This document shows, one piece after another, positions 53,839-63,117 of a stretch of 64,000 nucleotides of DNA (the first letter of the stretch is position 1; each line of letters starts with the position of its first letter). The stretch comes from Erinaceus europaeus (taxonomy: Eukaryota > Chordata > Mammalia > Eulipotyphla > Erinaceidae): NCBI RefSeq assembly GCF_950295315.1, contig NW_026647376.1, forward strand, positions 1 through 64,000, written 5' to 3'. The notes below the pieces were generated by a model. The model saw only the letters and a list, made by a program, of their open reading frames with translations. It had not been told where the DNA came from and did no database searches. The translations under genes were made by a program, and so were the position numbers.

Positions 53839-54990
53839 GCCTTGGAGAACTCTCTCCATCTGTCCCTCCCTCCCTCTGTCTGTCTGTCAGTCCTCTGTGA
53901 GCAGGACGCTCTTGCTACTCGTCACTGCCCTGTAGCCTCTGAGCCGGAGTCGGCCCCAGAATTTCGTGGATTTGACCCGGGTGGGGGTGGAGACCCTTCT
54001 CTTGGTGCTTGTTGTGGGGGGGAGGGGGGCTGAGGCTGCCGGTGGTGGAAACTGAGGCCAGGGCTGCTCCCCAGAGCTAAGGCCGGAAGTCTAGTGAAGG
54101 TTTGAGGTCCAGAACAGAGGTGGTGGTGGGAGGAAGGAGGGAGGCGGACCCTCAGAATCTGGGGTCAGACCCAGAGGGACCCAGACGGGAGCCAGAGAGA
54201 GAGCAGGGATCCTGCAAAATATGGGGCAGGGGTGGGGGCAGAAGGCGGGGGCTGGAAGGCGGGGAGGGCTTCTGGAGCCAGCTGAACCGTCCCCAACCCC
54301 AGTGACGGAGCGGAGCGGCCGTGGGGCAGGAAACCAGAGCCAGCTCCGTGGAAGCGGTGACTCAGCGGGCGGCGGGCAGGCGTGGCCCAAGGGGCTGGGG
54401 CTGCTCCTGTGACCCCAGGCCAGGCCCTCCTGGGTCGGGATGCCGGGAAGCGGGCAGACTGGAGGGAGGGAGGGAGGGGCGCAGGCACGGTCCCCAGCTC
54501 CCAGCTCCCAGCTTCCAGCAGGAGCAGGGTCAGGCCGGCCGCTCCTCCGCTGCAGTTCCCTTGTGCAGGTGGGGCCCAGCGGCGGGCGGGAGAACAAAGC
54601 AAGGGCTGGCAGGCCTCGGGGCCAGGCCTGGGGACCCTGGGAGCCTCTCAGCCCACTGAGCGTGAATCGCTGATTCAAACCGCCCCTCCCAGTGGCTCTG
54701 GACAGCCAGCCTCTAGCATGGGAGCAGCTGCGCCGGTGTGGGCAATGTGGCTGCCCTTTCCCCATCCTCAGGGGCTCAGGGTCGCTGCCCCCAGATGGGG
54801 TGCGGGGGCAGAGGGGCAGCTCCAGGCCTTGCCCTCTGTGCAGGAGTGGACAGGAGTAGGGCCCAGTGAATGGGGTAAGCATTAGGAGCCTGCTAGCTTA
54901 GTGCTCAGGGCACCAGGCCCCCAGCCCAGCCTATCCTGGTGCGGGGATGGGAAGAGGGGGTTGTCAGGAAATCAAAGGAGAAGCTGGGAT
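53839..54990. other. Single-copy GC-rich intron sequence
   Basis: Within FGF18 intron 4. CpG-richer than its neighbours at about 54220-54600 (GGAGCGGAGCGGCCG, AGCGGGCGGCGGGC). Open frames on both strands here have no recognisable domain. Confidence 0.45.
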
Positions 54991-54991
54991 T

Positions 54992-55160
54992 CCTGGTCTG
55001 AGGGATGGCAGTGTCTAAAGCACTGGACTCTCTCAAGCATGAGGTCTCAAGTTCAATTCCTGGCAGCACATATACCAAAATGATACTTGGTTCTTTCTCC
55101 TTTTCCTCCTATCTTTCAAATAAATAAATAAATAAATAATTTAAAAAAAAGAAAGAAACG
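54992..55160 (+). repeat. C-type SINE
   Basis: GTCTAAAGCACTGGACTCTC head, AGTTCAATTCCTGGCAGCAC, (AATA)n tail. Confidence 0.78.
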
Positions 55161-55287
55161 GGGGATGCTGCTTCCCCCCCCTCCAACAAGGAGGAGCCAC
55201 AAATGCCTTGGAATCTGGAACAGCTCTCTATCCAACTGTCAGTAGCCACCCCCCCCCCAATTATAAAGTTGATTCTGGAAATTAGCT

Positions 55288-56788
55288 AGGGGGGGCTCAG
55301 AGCACGACTGGGGCTCAGAGCATGACTGGGGGCTCAGAGCATGACTGGGGGCTCAGAACATGACTGGGGGCTCAGAGCATGACTGGGGGCTCAGAACATG
55401 ACTGTGGCTCAGAACATGACTGGGGGCTCAGAGCATGACTGGGGGGCTCAGAACATGACTGGGGGCTCAGAGCATGACTGGGGGCTCAGAGCATGACTGG
55501 GGGGCTCAGAACATGACTGGGGGCTCAGAGCATGACTGGGGGCTCAGAGCATGACTGGGGGCTCAGAACATGACTGGGGGCTCAGAGCATGACTGGGGGC
55601 TCAGAACATGACTGGGGGCTCAGAGCATGACTTGGGGGTTCAGAGCATGACTGGGGGCTCAGAGCATGACTGGGGGCTCAGAGCATGACTGGGGGCTCAG
55701 AACATGACTGGGGGCTCAGAACATGACTGGGGGCTCAGAACATGACTGGGGGCTCAGAACATGACTGGGGGCTCAGAACATGACTGGGGGCTCAGAACAT
55801 GACTGGGGGCTCAGAACATGACTGGGGGCTCAGAACATGACTGGGGGCTCAGAACATGACTGGGGGCTCAGAACATGACTGGGGGCTCAGAACATGACTG
55901 GGGGCTCAGAACATGACTGGGGGCTCAGAACATGACTGGGGGCTCAGAGCATGACTGGGGGCTCAGAACATGACTGGGGGCTCAGAACATGACTGGGGGC
56001 TCAGAACATGACTGGGGGCTCAGAGCATGACTGGGGGCTCAGAGCATGACTGGGGGCTCAGAACATGACTGGGGGCTCAGAGCATGACTGGGGGCTCAGA
56101 GCATGACTGGGGGGCTCAGAACATGACTGGGGGCTCAGAACATGACTGGGGGCTCAGAGCATGACTGGGGGCTCAGAGCATGACTGCGGGCTCAGAACAT
56201 GACTGGGGGCTCAGAACATAATGGGGGGTTCAGAGTATAACTGGGGGGCTCAGAGCATGACTGGGGGGGTCAGAGGATGACTGTGGGGTGCTCAGAACAT
56301 GACTGCGGGGTCAGAGCATGACTGGGGGGGTCAGAGGATGACTGTGGGGTGCTCAGAACATGACTGTGGGGTCAGAGCATGACTGGGGGGGTCAGAGCAT
56401 GACTGGGGGCTCAGAGCATGACTGGGGGCTCAGAACATGACTGGGGGCTCAGAGCATGACTGGGGGCTCAGAACATAACTGGGGGCTCAGAACATAACTG
56501 GGGTTCAGAGCATGACTGGGGGCTCAGAACATGACTGGGGGGCTCAGAACATGACTGGGGGCTCAGAGCATGACTGGGGGCTCAGAACATGACTGGGGGC
56601 TCAGAACATAATGGGGGGTTCAGAGTATAACTGGGGGGCTCAGAGCATGACTGGGGAGGTCAGAGGATGACTGTGGGGTGCTCAGAACATGACTTGGGGT
56701 CAGAGCATGACTGGGGGGGTCAGAGCATGACTGGGGGTTCAGAGGATGACTGGGGGCTCAGAGCATGACTGGGGGCTCAGAGCACACA
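55288..56788. repeat. 19-bp minisatellite, about 78 copies
   Basis: Unit GACTGGGGGCTCAGAGCAT, with one dominant variable base (AGAGCAT or AGAACAT). Thirteen consecutive AACAT units occur at about 55700-55935. Units become irregular after about 56200 (TCAGAGGATGACTGTGGGG types), and a mixed block starting AACATAATGGGG recurs 390 bp apart (56215 and 56605). It lies in FGF18 intron 4, 476 bp downstream (in transcript sense) of exon 4. Confidence 0.97.
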
Positions 56789-57263
56789 GCCACTTCCCCC
56801 TCCATCACCCTTCTCTGGAGCAAGGTCAGTCTCACAGACATGCACCACCAGCCCCTCTGAACCCCCCCAGTGTGCACACTCAGAGGCCCCAGTGTGGAGG
56901 TGCACCTGCCCCAGCCCCCATCCTCACTCTGGCCTGCCACAGGGCTCTGGCCCAGAGTAACAAGCTCCCCGAAATGCTAGAACCATGAGGCTCACTGCTG
57001 AGGGCTGAGCTGCAACCCCAGTGGCTGTGAGCAGTCCTGGAGGTCAGGCCCACACAGTCCAGGGAGCCCCAACCCCTGGAGGCTCTCCCCCCACACACCA
57101 GCCAGTCTCACATTCCCCAGAGCTCCAAACCCACAGTCCAGGCTCAGAGGTGCAGAGGGAAGATGGGGGGCTGGGGGGTTTGCAGCATACACTGTCCCCA
57201 GCCTGCTCTCTTGTGAGGGGCACCTCAGAGATCCTGGGCTCCCCCCACCCTGAAATCACTCAC
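56789..57263. other. Intron 4 sequence next to exon 4
   Basis: Single-copy, GC-rich. The donor GTGAGT follows exon 4. No repeat recognised. Confidence 0.6.
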
Positions 57264-57370
57264 CTTACCGACAAGCTTGCCCTTTCGGTTCATACACAGG
57301 TAGAACTCTGTCTCCTTGCCCTTGATCCGGACCTGACTGCCAAAGGTGTCCGTCTCCACCAGGAGCTGGG
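57264..57370 (-). CDS. FGF18: FGF18 exon 4
   Basis: 107 bp, the length conserved in this FGF subfamily. It starts with the last two bases of an Ala codon (acceptor TCTTTCCAAG, phase 1 entry), then 35 codons beginning [12 protein letters not shown] and ending KGKLVGK, and the donor AAG/GTGAGT. It includes YLCMNRKGK with the first conserved Cys (human C109), the disulfide partner of the exon 5 Cys. This is the central beta-trefoil segment. All residues match my recollection of human FGF18. It joins exon 5 in phase 0, giving LVGK-PDGT across the junction. Confidence 0.97.
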
Positions 57371-57371
57371 C

Positions 57372-58146
57372 TTGGAAAGACAGAGGGAGAAGGACAGATA
57401 CCCCGTTTATCCAAGGCCCTGAGGCTCAGTGATACAGTCGTGCTCTGGGCCCCACGGCTCCCCAGCACCAGGCACAGAGGAGGCCGGGTACAGGGGGCAT
57501 TGCTTCCGGCCAGAGGGGCTCTGCCCCTGTGCCCACCCATCCCCACCACTGACTGCTCCACTCCCCAAGCCCTCCAACCCAAACCCCCAAATAGGACAGA
57601 CAGACCCACAAGCACCTGCCCTGGGGGTGTGAGATGCTCCCTCCAACCCCTGAGTGGGTTCCTTCCCCCTTCTGCCCGAAGAGGACGCCCTCCTGGGGAA
57701 GGGAGGGTCATCCCCAGGACCACCCACTTCCTCAGTCTCGGACCCCGGCAGGACCCAACACCAACTTCCCCCAGGCCAGATTGGGAGACCCTACACTAAG
57801 CCTCGGTGCTCCATGGATCCCCCCCCTCCCCACCCGGCAAATAGGGTGTCAGGCACTGAGCCCCAAAGCCCGGACTGAGTAAGGAACACCAAGGGGCCAC
57901 AGGAGACTGTCAGGGTGACCACAGCACATTCCTCCTGGGTGACCTGGACGGGACGTCACCCTCTCTGCTCCCCCCACAATCCTTCTGCCCACCCCCACCC
58001 ACAGCTGCTTCTCTGTCCCTCATGTTAGTCACAAAGGACTGTCACTGCTCACTCCAGTGGAGTCCTTGCAGCTCCTGAGAGCAAGCACCTCAGTGCCGCT
58101 GGGCTGCGCCAAGTATGAGATTAATAATAATAATAATAATAAATAA
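57372..58146. other. Single-copy intron sequence
   Basis: GC-rich, no repeat except (AAT)n at 58123-58143. Confidence 0.45.
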
Positions 58147-58725
58147 GTGGGGACTGGGTGGTGGTGCACCAAGTTAAGTGCACACTTTATTTATTTATTT
58201 ATTGCCTCCAGGGTTATCGCCGGGGCTCAGTGTCTGCACTATGAATCCATTACTCCTGGAGGCTTTTTTTTTTCCTTTTGTTGCCCTTGTTGTTTATCAT
58301 TGTTGTTGCTGTTATTATTATTGTTGTTATTGTTGTTGTTGGATAGGACAGAGAGAAATCGAGATGGGGAAGACAGAGAGGGGGAGAGACCCGACCCTGC
58401 AGGTGGAGAGCTGGGGGCTCAAACTGGGATCCTTACACAGGTCCTTGCATTTCAGGCCATGTGCGCTCAACCTGCTGCACTGTCGCCCGGCCCCCTAAGC
58501 TCACACATTTTTACGTGCAAGGACCCAGGTTTGAGCACCTCGCTCCCATTCCCCACCTGCAGCCTCAGGAGGGGTGAAGCAGGGCTGCAAGTGTCTGTCT
58601 GTCTCTCTCTATATCCCCTCCCCTCCCAATGTCTCTCTGTCCTGTCCAGTGAAATGGAAGCTGGCCACCAGGAGCAGTGGACTGCAGTGCCGGCCCTGAG
58701 CTGCAGCCATAACCCTGGAGGCAGA
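58147..58725 (+). repeat. Long B-type SINE split by a nested SINE
   Basis: Head at 58147-58187 (GGTGGTGGTGCACCAAGTTA). The body resumes at about 58494 (TTTACGTGCAAGGACCCAGG) and runs to the second module AGCAGTGGACTGCAGTGC with CATAACCCTGGAGGC. TAAGTGCACAC and TAAGCTCACAC flank the nested element. Confidence 0.9.
58188..58493 (-). repeat. Long A-type SINE nested in a B-type SINE
   Basis: TTTATTTATTTATTTATTG tail, CCTCCAGGGTTATCG, GTTGTTGGATAGGACAGAG, GGCTCAAACTGGGATCC, GCACTGTCGCCCGGCCCC. Confidence 0.92.
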
Positions 58726-60345
58726 TGACTAAACAAACACATAAGCAGCCCACGTCCCCTGGTGCCTGGCTGAAGAATGAGGGCCAGCTGGAAGCCAGGC
58801 CGCCATCACCACCAACTAGGTCCCACCTTGCCAGCCGGGGAATTTACATAAAGTTTAAAGATCTTAGAAGAATTCGGTCATTCTGGAAACACGAAAAGGG
58901 GGGCAAGGGGACATTCCTCACCCCACCTCCCCCATCCCTGGCAAACAGAGAAAAGTCACCAACTCTCTGGGGGGGAGCAGCCCCCACTTCTGCTGTGATG
59001 ATTCCCTCAAACCCAGGGCACCTCTCCAGGACCAAGACCTTCACAGACTGGGGGAGAGTGGTGGCCTGGTGGTGAGGGCCAAGAGAGCCCCCCCCAACTG
59101 CCCTGAGCTCTGGAAGAAGGCAGCAGTGTGGGCAAAGGAGGCAGGGGCTTGGGGGGTTCGGGGCGCCTAGACCCAGGCAGGAAGCCCCAGCCCTACTTTA
59201 GGCCTCTGTGCAAATCTGGAGGACCCCTTCCTCCCTACCCTGAAGCTGGTGCTTGGAAAGAGCCCCCCAGGCTGGGGGACGGGAGGGCTGGCAGCTGTGG
59301 TTTGTGTCATGAAAACTGAAAAGCAGACTGGCCCCCCAACACACACACACACACACACGTGCACACACATGCACACAGGCGCACACGCATAAACACGCAC
59401 GTACGTGCACACACATGCACGCTCATAGATGCACACGTATGCACACACACACCCCGCACCCCCAAAAGCAGATTGTGTGAAGAGCAGAGAGAGCTGGCGT
59501 GTCGTGGCAGAGGCCTGTCCCCTCCCCGACCTCCCTCCTCACAGCTCCTAGGTCACAGACGCCCTCCCCAGGAATGGGGCTGTCTTGAGGCTGGGGTTTC
59601 AGCAGGGAGTCACCCCCACTTTGCCCCCCCCCCATTGGTTGTGCCAGGTGAAGGAGGACTTGAGTCTTGCTTCTCTCTGGGATGGGGGCTGGGTGAGGAA
59701 GTGAGCCTCCAGGCTATGGCTGGGGGGGCTGGCGTCTGCCTCCCTCTGCAAGGGGGTGGGGGCTGGGGTTCCCCAAGTTTGGGGGGAACTGGCTGAAGGT
59801 GCCACCCAGACACACATCAGTCTCAGCTCTACTCAGGGGCCTCTGCCCAAGCCCCCCTCCCCACAAAGGCCAGGGGCCTCAACTCACTCCCCCTCCCAGT
59901 CTGGCTGCCCCCACCCGGCTGTGGGGAGGGTGTGCACCCCCACTCCAGCCTCTCCAGGGGAGCCAGCAGTCTGCCGGCCCCCACCCCCACCTCCATGACA
60001 TCATCTGTGGGGAGTAGGGCCAGAATTATGTCAAGTCTTGGGGGAGTCGTAGCAGCAGCCTTGCTGCAGAGAGCCAGGGAGACCCCACCCTCCAGCAGGT
60101 CTGCACCCCACCCCCCTCCTGCTGACATGCACAGCCCCCCAACCCACCCCCAGCACCAGCCCCAGCTTCCCAGGCTCCGAGCTTCCTCTGGGCTGGGCTG
60201 CTCTCCTCATTGGTGCCAGGCAGGAAGGAGGAGGCCTCAGCCTTATCGCCCTCACACCCCACACCCCACGGGCTCTGGATGAAGACCTCTCTCCCTCACT
60301 CCTGCCAGGTGAGGGTCTCCACAAACAGAAGCAACAAGCCTGTCC
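58726..60345. other. Single-copy intron sequence with a candidate conserved element
   Basis: 58838-58895 is an AT-rich non-repetitive island (GAATTTACATAAAGTTTAAAG, then AGAATTCGGTCATTCTGG). A (CA)n(GCAC) stretch lies at 59340-59455. No exon seen. Confidence 0.45.
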
Positions 60346-60349
60346 CTGC

Positions 60350-60815
60350 TAGGGCCTACCACCCATTCAAGGACGAAGGTTCAAGCGCCTGTTCTCCACC
60401 TGCAGGGGGAAGCTTCAGAAGTGAGGAACCAGGGTTTCAGGTGTCTCTCTGTCTCTCTCTCCCTCTCCCCTCCCAATTTCTCTCTGTGGAAGGGGAGGGG
60501 AGGGGGCAAAGGGAGGGGAGGGGAGAGAAGGAGAGGAGAGGGAAGGGGAAGAGAGGAGAGGGAAGGGGAGGAGAGGGAAGGCGAGGGGAGGGGAGATGAG
60601 AGAAGGGGAAGGGAAGGGGAGGGGAGGGGAGAGAAGGGGAAGAGAGGAGAGGGAAGGGGAGGAGAGGTAAGAGGAGAGGAGAGAGGGGGAGAGGAGAGAA
60701 GGGGAGGGGGAGGGAAGGGGAGGGGAGGGAAAATGAGCATAGGAGGTGTGTGGATTCTATCTGCCCTGCAGGCACGGAACCCCAGAGATAACTTAGGCTG
60801 GTGGTAAAGGGAAGA
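60350..60815 (+). repeat. Long B-type SINE with an internal purine expansion
   Basis: The front module runs to TTTCTCTCTGTGG (60487). The second module appears at 60745-60800 (GTGTGTGGATTC, GCACGGAACCCCAGAGATAAC). Between them 250 bp of GGGGA/GGAAG repeats replace the normal short A-rich linker. Confidence 0.75.
60487..60735. repeat. (GGGGA)n/(GGAAG)n polypurine tract
   Basis: About 250 bases of pure A/G apart from one C and a few T. Confidence 0.95.
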
Positions 60816-60994
60816 GGGAGAGACAGACAGGGAGACGCACTGTACACTGGCCTTTCTCCCCAGGGCCCCCAAGGCTGACAGGCCCTGCCCACCTACCCCC
60901 TAAAGAAAGGGGATGGGGATCTGGAGTGGAACCCAGTGGCAGCCAGAGTGGGGACAAGTCCTCACTGCACCCTACAAGGCTGGCTGGGAGGGAG

Positions 60995-61670
60995 GAGGGA
61001 GAGATGGAGGGAGCAGGGAGGAAGAGATGGAGAGAGGGGGAGGGAGAGATGGAGAGAGGGGGAGGGAGAGATGGAGAGAGGGGGAGGAAGAGATGGAGAG
61101 AGGGGGAGGGAGAGATGGAGAGAGGGGGAGGGAGAGATGGAGAGAGGGGGAGGGAGAGATGGAGAGAGGGGGAGGGAGAGATGGAGAGAGGGGGAGGGAG
61201 AGATGGAGAGAGGGGGAGGGAGAGATGGAGAGAGGGGGAGGGAGAGATGGAGAGAGGGGGAGGGAGAGATGGAGAGAGGGGGAGGGAGAGAGGGAGGGAG
61301 GGGGAGAGATGGGGGAGATGAAAGGAGGGGGATGGACAGATGAAGAGATGGAGAGATGGAGGGAGAGGGAGAGATGGGGGAGAGGTGAAGGGAGGGGGAT
61401 GGACAGATAAGAGATGGAGAGAGAGGTGGAGGGAGGAAGGGAGGAGGGAGAGGTGAGAGAGAAAGACGAAGAGACAGAGGAAGGACAGATGGAGAGAGAG
61501 GGGTGAGCTAGAGGGAGGAAGGAGAGCTGGAGGGAGGAGGGAGAGAGATGGAGGAACAGAGGGAGGAGGGAGGAACAGAGGGAGGAGGGAGAGCTGGAAG
61601 GAGGTAAGAGGGAGACGGAGGGAGGAAGGACAGACAGAGAAGAGAGACATGGAGGGAGCGGAGGGAGGGT
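60995..61670. repeat. Polypurine tract with a 22-bp tandem unit
   Basis: About 12 copies of a 22-bp unit containing GAGATGGAGAGAGGGGG at 61023-61290, then degenerate GGAGGGAGGA-type purine sequence to 61670. Its translations are repeat artefacts. Confidence 0.95.
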
Positions 61671-62282
61671 TCGCTGAGGGACACCTGGTCCTCAGGTGGG
61701 GACAGCAGTGTCCTCTGCAGGTCTGAGCACTGTGGGGCCCATGGTCAGAGCCCCACCCTCGCCACCACCCAGAGGGGCCTCCTTGCTCCAATGGCCCCCC
61801 AGGTGCCAGCCTGAGACCCCCAGCCGCTGCCCCCTTGCTGTGCCTTGCCCCAGCCTCCTTCCAGCCACCTCCCCCAGACAGACACTGGGGGGCACACCTG
61901 CCTTCAGGGAGCCTGCACCCAGATGTAGGACACCCACAGCACCTGGCTCAGGCCGGGCAAGGGGGGGGCTGGGGGGGCTGACTCCCCGAAACCCCAAGCA
62001 GTCAGCCCTATGCTCGCTGGAGGAAGCCTGCACTCCACTAACAAGGAGGACAGAGAAGGACCGAGGCGACACCCAAAACCAGGCATGAGGGTGCCCAGGG
62101 AGCCAGGGGAGGGGTTCTGGAATGCCAGAGCAAGCCAAGAAATCATCTTAAGAGGCCGCTCCCACCTTCAGGTGATGTGCTGGGGTCTCACAGAGGGAGA
62201 GGGGAAGAGAAGCTTCCAGAAACCCTGGGAGCCAGTTCCCCGGAGGATCCCTCAGGGTCCTCTGAGGTCTTGGTGGCCAAGC
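61671..62282. other. Single-copy intron sequence
   Basis: No feature recognised. Confidence 0.4.
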
Positions 62283-62284
62283 TC

Positions 62285-62672
62285 AGCAGGAACTGGGGGC
62301 AAGGGGGCCTGGGGGTGAGGGGGCTGGGGGGTGAGGGGATGTGGGGGTGAGGGGACCTGGGGGCATGGGGGTGAGGGGGCGTGGGGGTGAGGGGGCGTGG
62401 GGATGAGGGGGCCTGGGGGTGAGGCGGCGTGGGGATGAGGGGGTGTGGGGGTGAGGGGGCCTGGGGGCATGGGGGTAAGGGGGCTTGGGGATGAGGGGGC
62501 CTGGGGGTGAGGCGGCATGGGGATGAGGGGGTGAGGGGATGTGGGGTGAGGGGCCGTGGGGGTAAGGGGGTGAGGGGGCGTGGGAATGAGGGGGCATGGG
62601 GGTGAGGGGGCGTGGGGATGAGGGGGTGTGGGGGTGAGGGGGCGTGGGGGCGTGGGGTCCTGGGGGCGAGGC
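62285..62672. repeat. G-rich minisatellite (GGGGGTGA/GGGCGTGG types)
   Basis: Runs of four to five G every 6-12 bases over about 390 bp, from units such as GGGGGTGAGGGGGCGTGG and GGGGATGAGGGGGCCTGG. Strong potential for G-quadruplexes on the plus strand. Confidence 0.93.
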
Positions 62673-62696
62673 TCACTAAAGCCAGCACCTGGCTTC

Positions 62697-62884
62697 TTCC
62701 TTCTTGCTATTTTAGATAGGACATGGAGAAACTGAGAGGCGAGGGAGAGCCAGGGAGAGAGAAAAACACCCGCAGACCTGCTTCACCACTTTCGAAGCTT
62801 TTCCCCCTGCAGGTGGGGATCAGGGGCCTGAGCCCAGTGGGCTCTTAGTGCAGTAGTGCAGGGCAACACGTACACCTGGCCGGG
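62697..62884 (-). repeat. B-type SINE
   Basis: ATTTTAGATAGGACATGGAG, CTTCACCACTTTCGAAGC, GGGGATCAGGGGCCTGAGCC. Confidence 0.83.
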
Positions 62885-62887
62885 TTA

Positions 62888-63117
62888 TGACTTATTATTC
62901 ATTATTTCACTGCCACCAGGGCTGTCACTGGGGCTCCCCAGTCTTTTCCTTTTTTTCTATTTTACTTGACAGGACAGAGTGAAGTTGGGGGGGAGAGAGA
63001 GAGAGAAAGGGATTTGCAGACAAAGATATATAGATAAATATATAGATAATGCTCGAACCCAGGTCCTTGCACGTGGTGACACAGACACTCACCCGGGTGC
63101 ACCACCGCCTGGCCCCC
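62888..63117 (-). repeat. Long B-type SINE
   Basis: TGCCACCAGGGCTGTCAC (reverse second module), GACAGGACAGAGTGAAG, GCTCGAACCCAGGTCC, CACCACCGCCTGGCCCC. A GATATATAGATAAATA insertion replaces part of the body. Confidence 0.85.

Larger units (their letters stand above)
46440..57263 (-). other. FGF18: FGF18 intron 4
   Basis: GT (57263-57262) to AG (46441-46440), about 10.8 kb. It carries about ten hedgehog SINEs, two L1 fragments and a 1.5 kb minisatellite. 46446-46590, 47560-48130, 50095-52110 and 53836-54990 look single-copy. Confidence 0.9.

Noticed and set aside
54091..54885. Long frames on both strands in GC-rich intron DNA as exons
   Set aside because: No domain, no convincing splice frame, and the region is FGF18 intron 4; low stop density follows from GC content.
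55288..56788. CRISPR-like array of regularly spaced repeats
   Set aside because: Units are contiguous with no spacers, in a mammalian intron; this is a minisatellite.
46173..57370. FGF8 or FGF17 instead of FGF18
   Set aside because: The exon 5 residues ([28 protein letters not shown]) and the exon length match FGF18; FGF8 and FGF17 have different C-terminal tails.
60793..61791. 332-codon open frame on the minus strand
   Set aside because: Ser/Pro/Leu translation of a polypurine/polypyrimidine tract.
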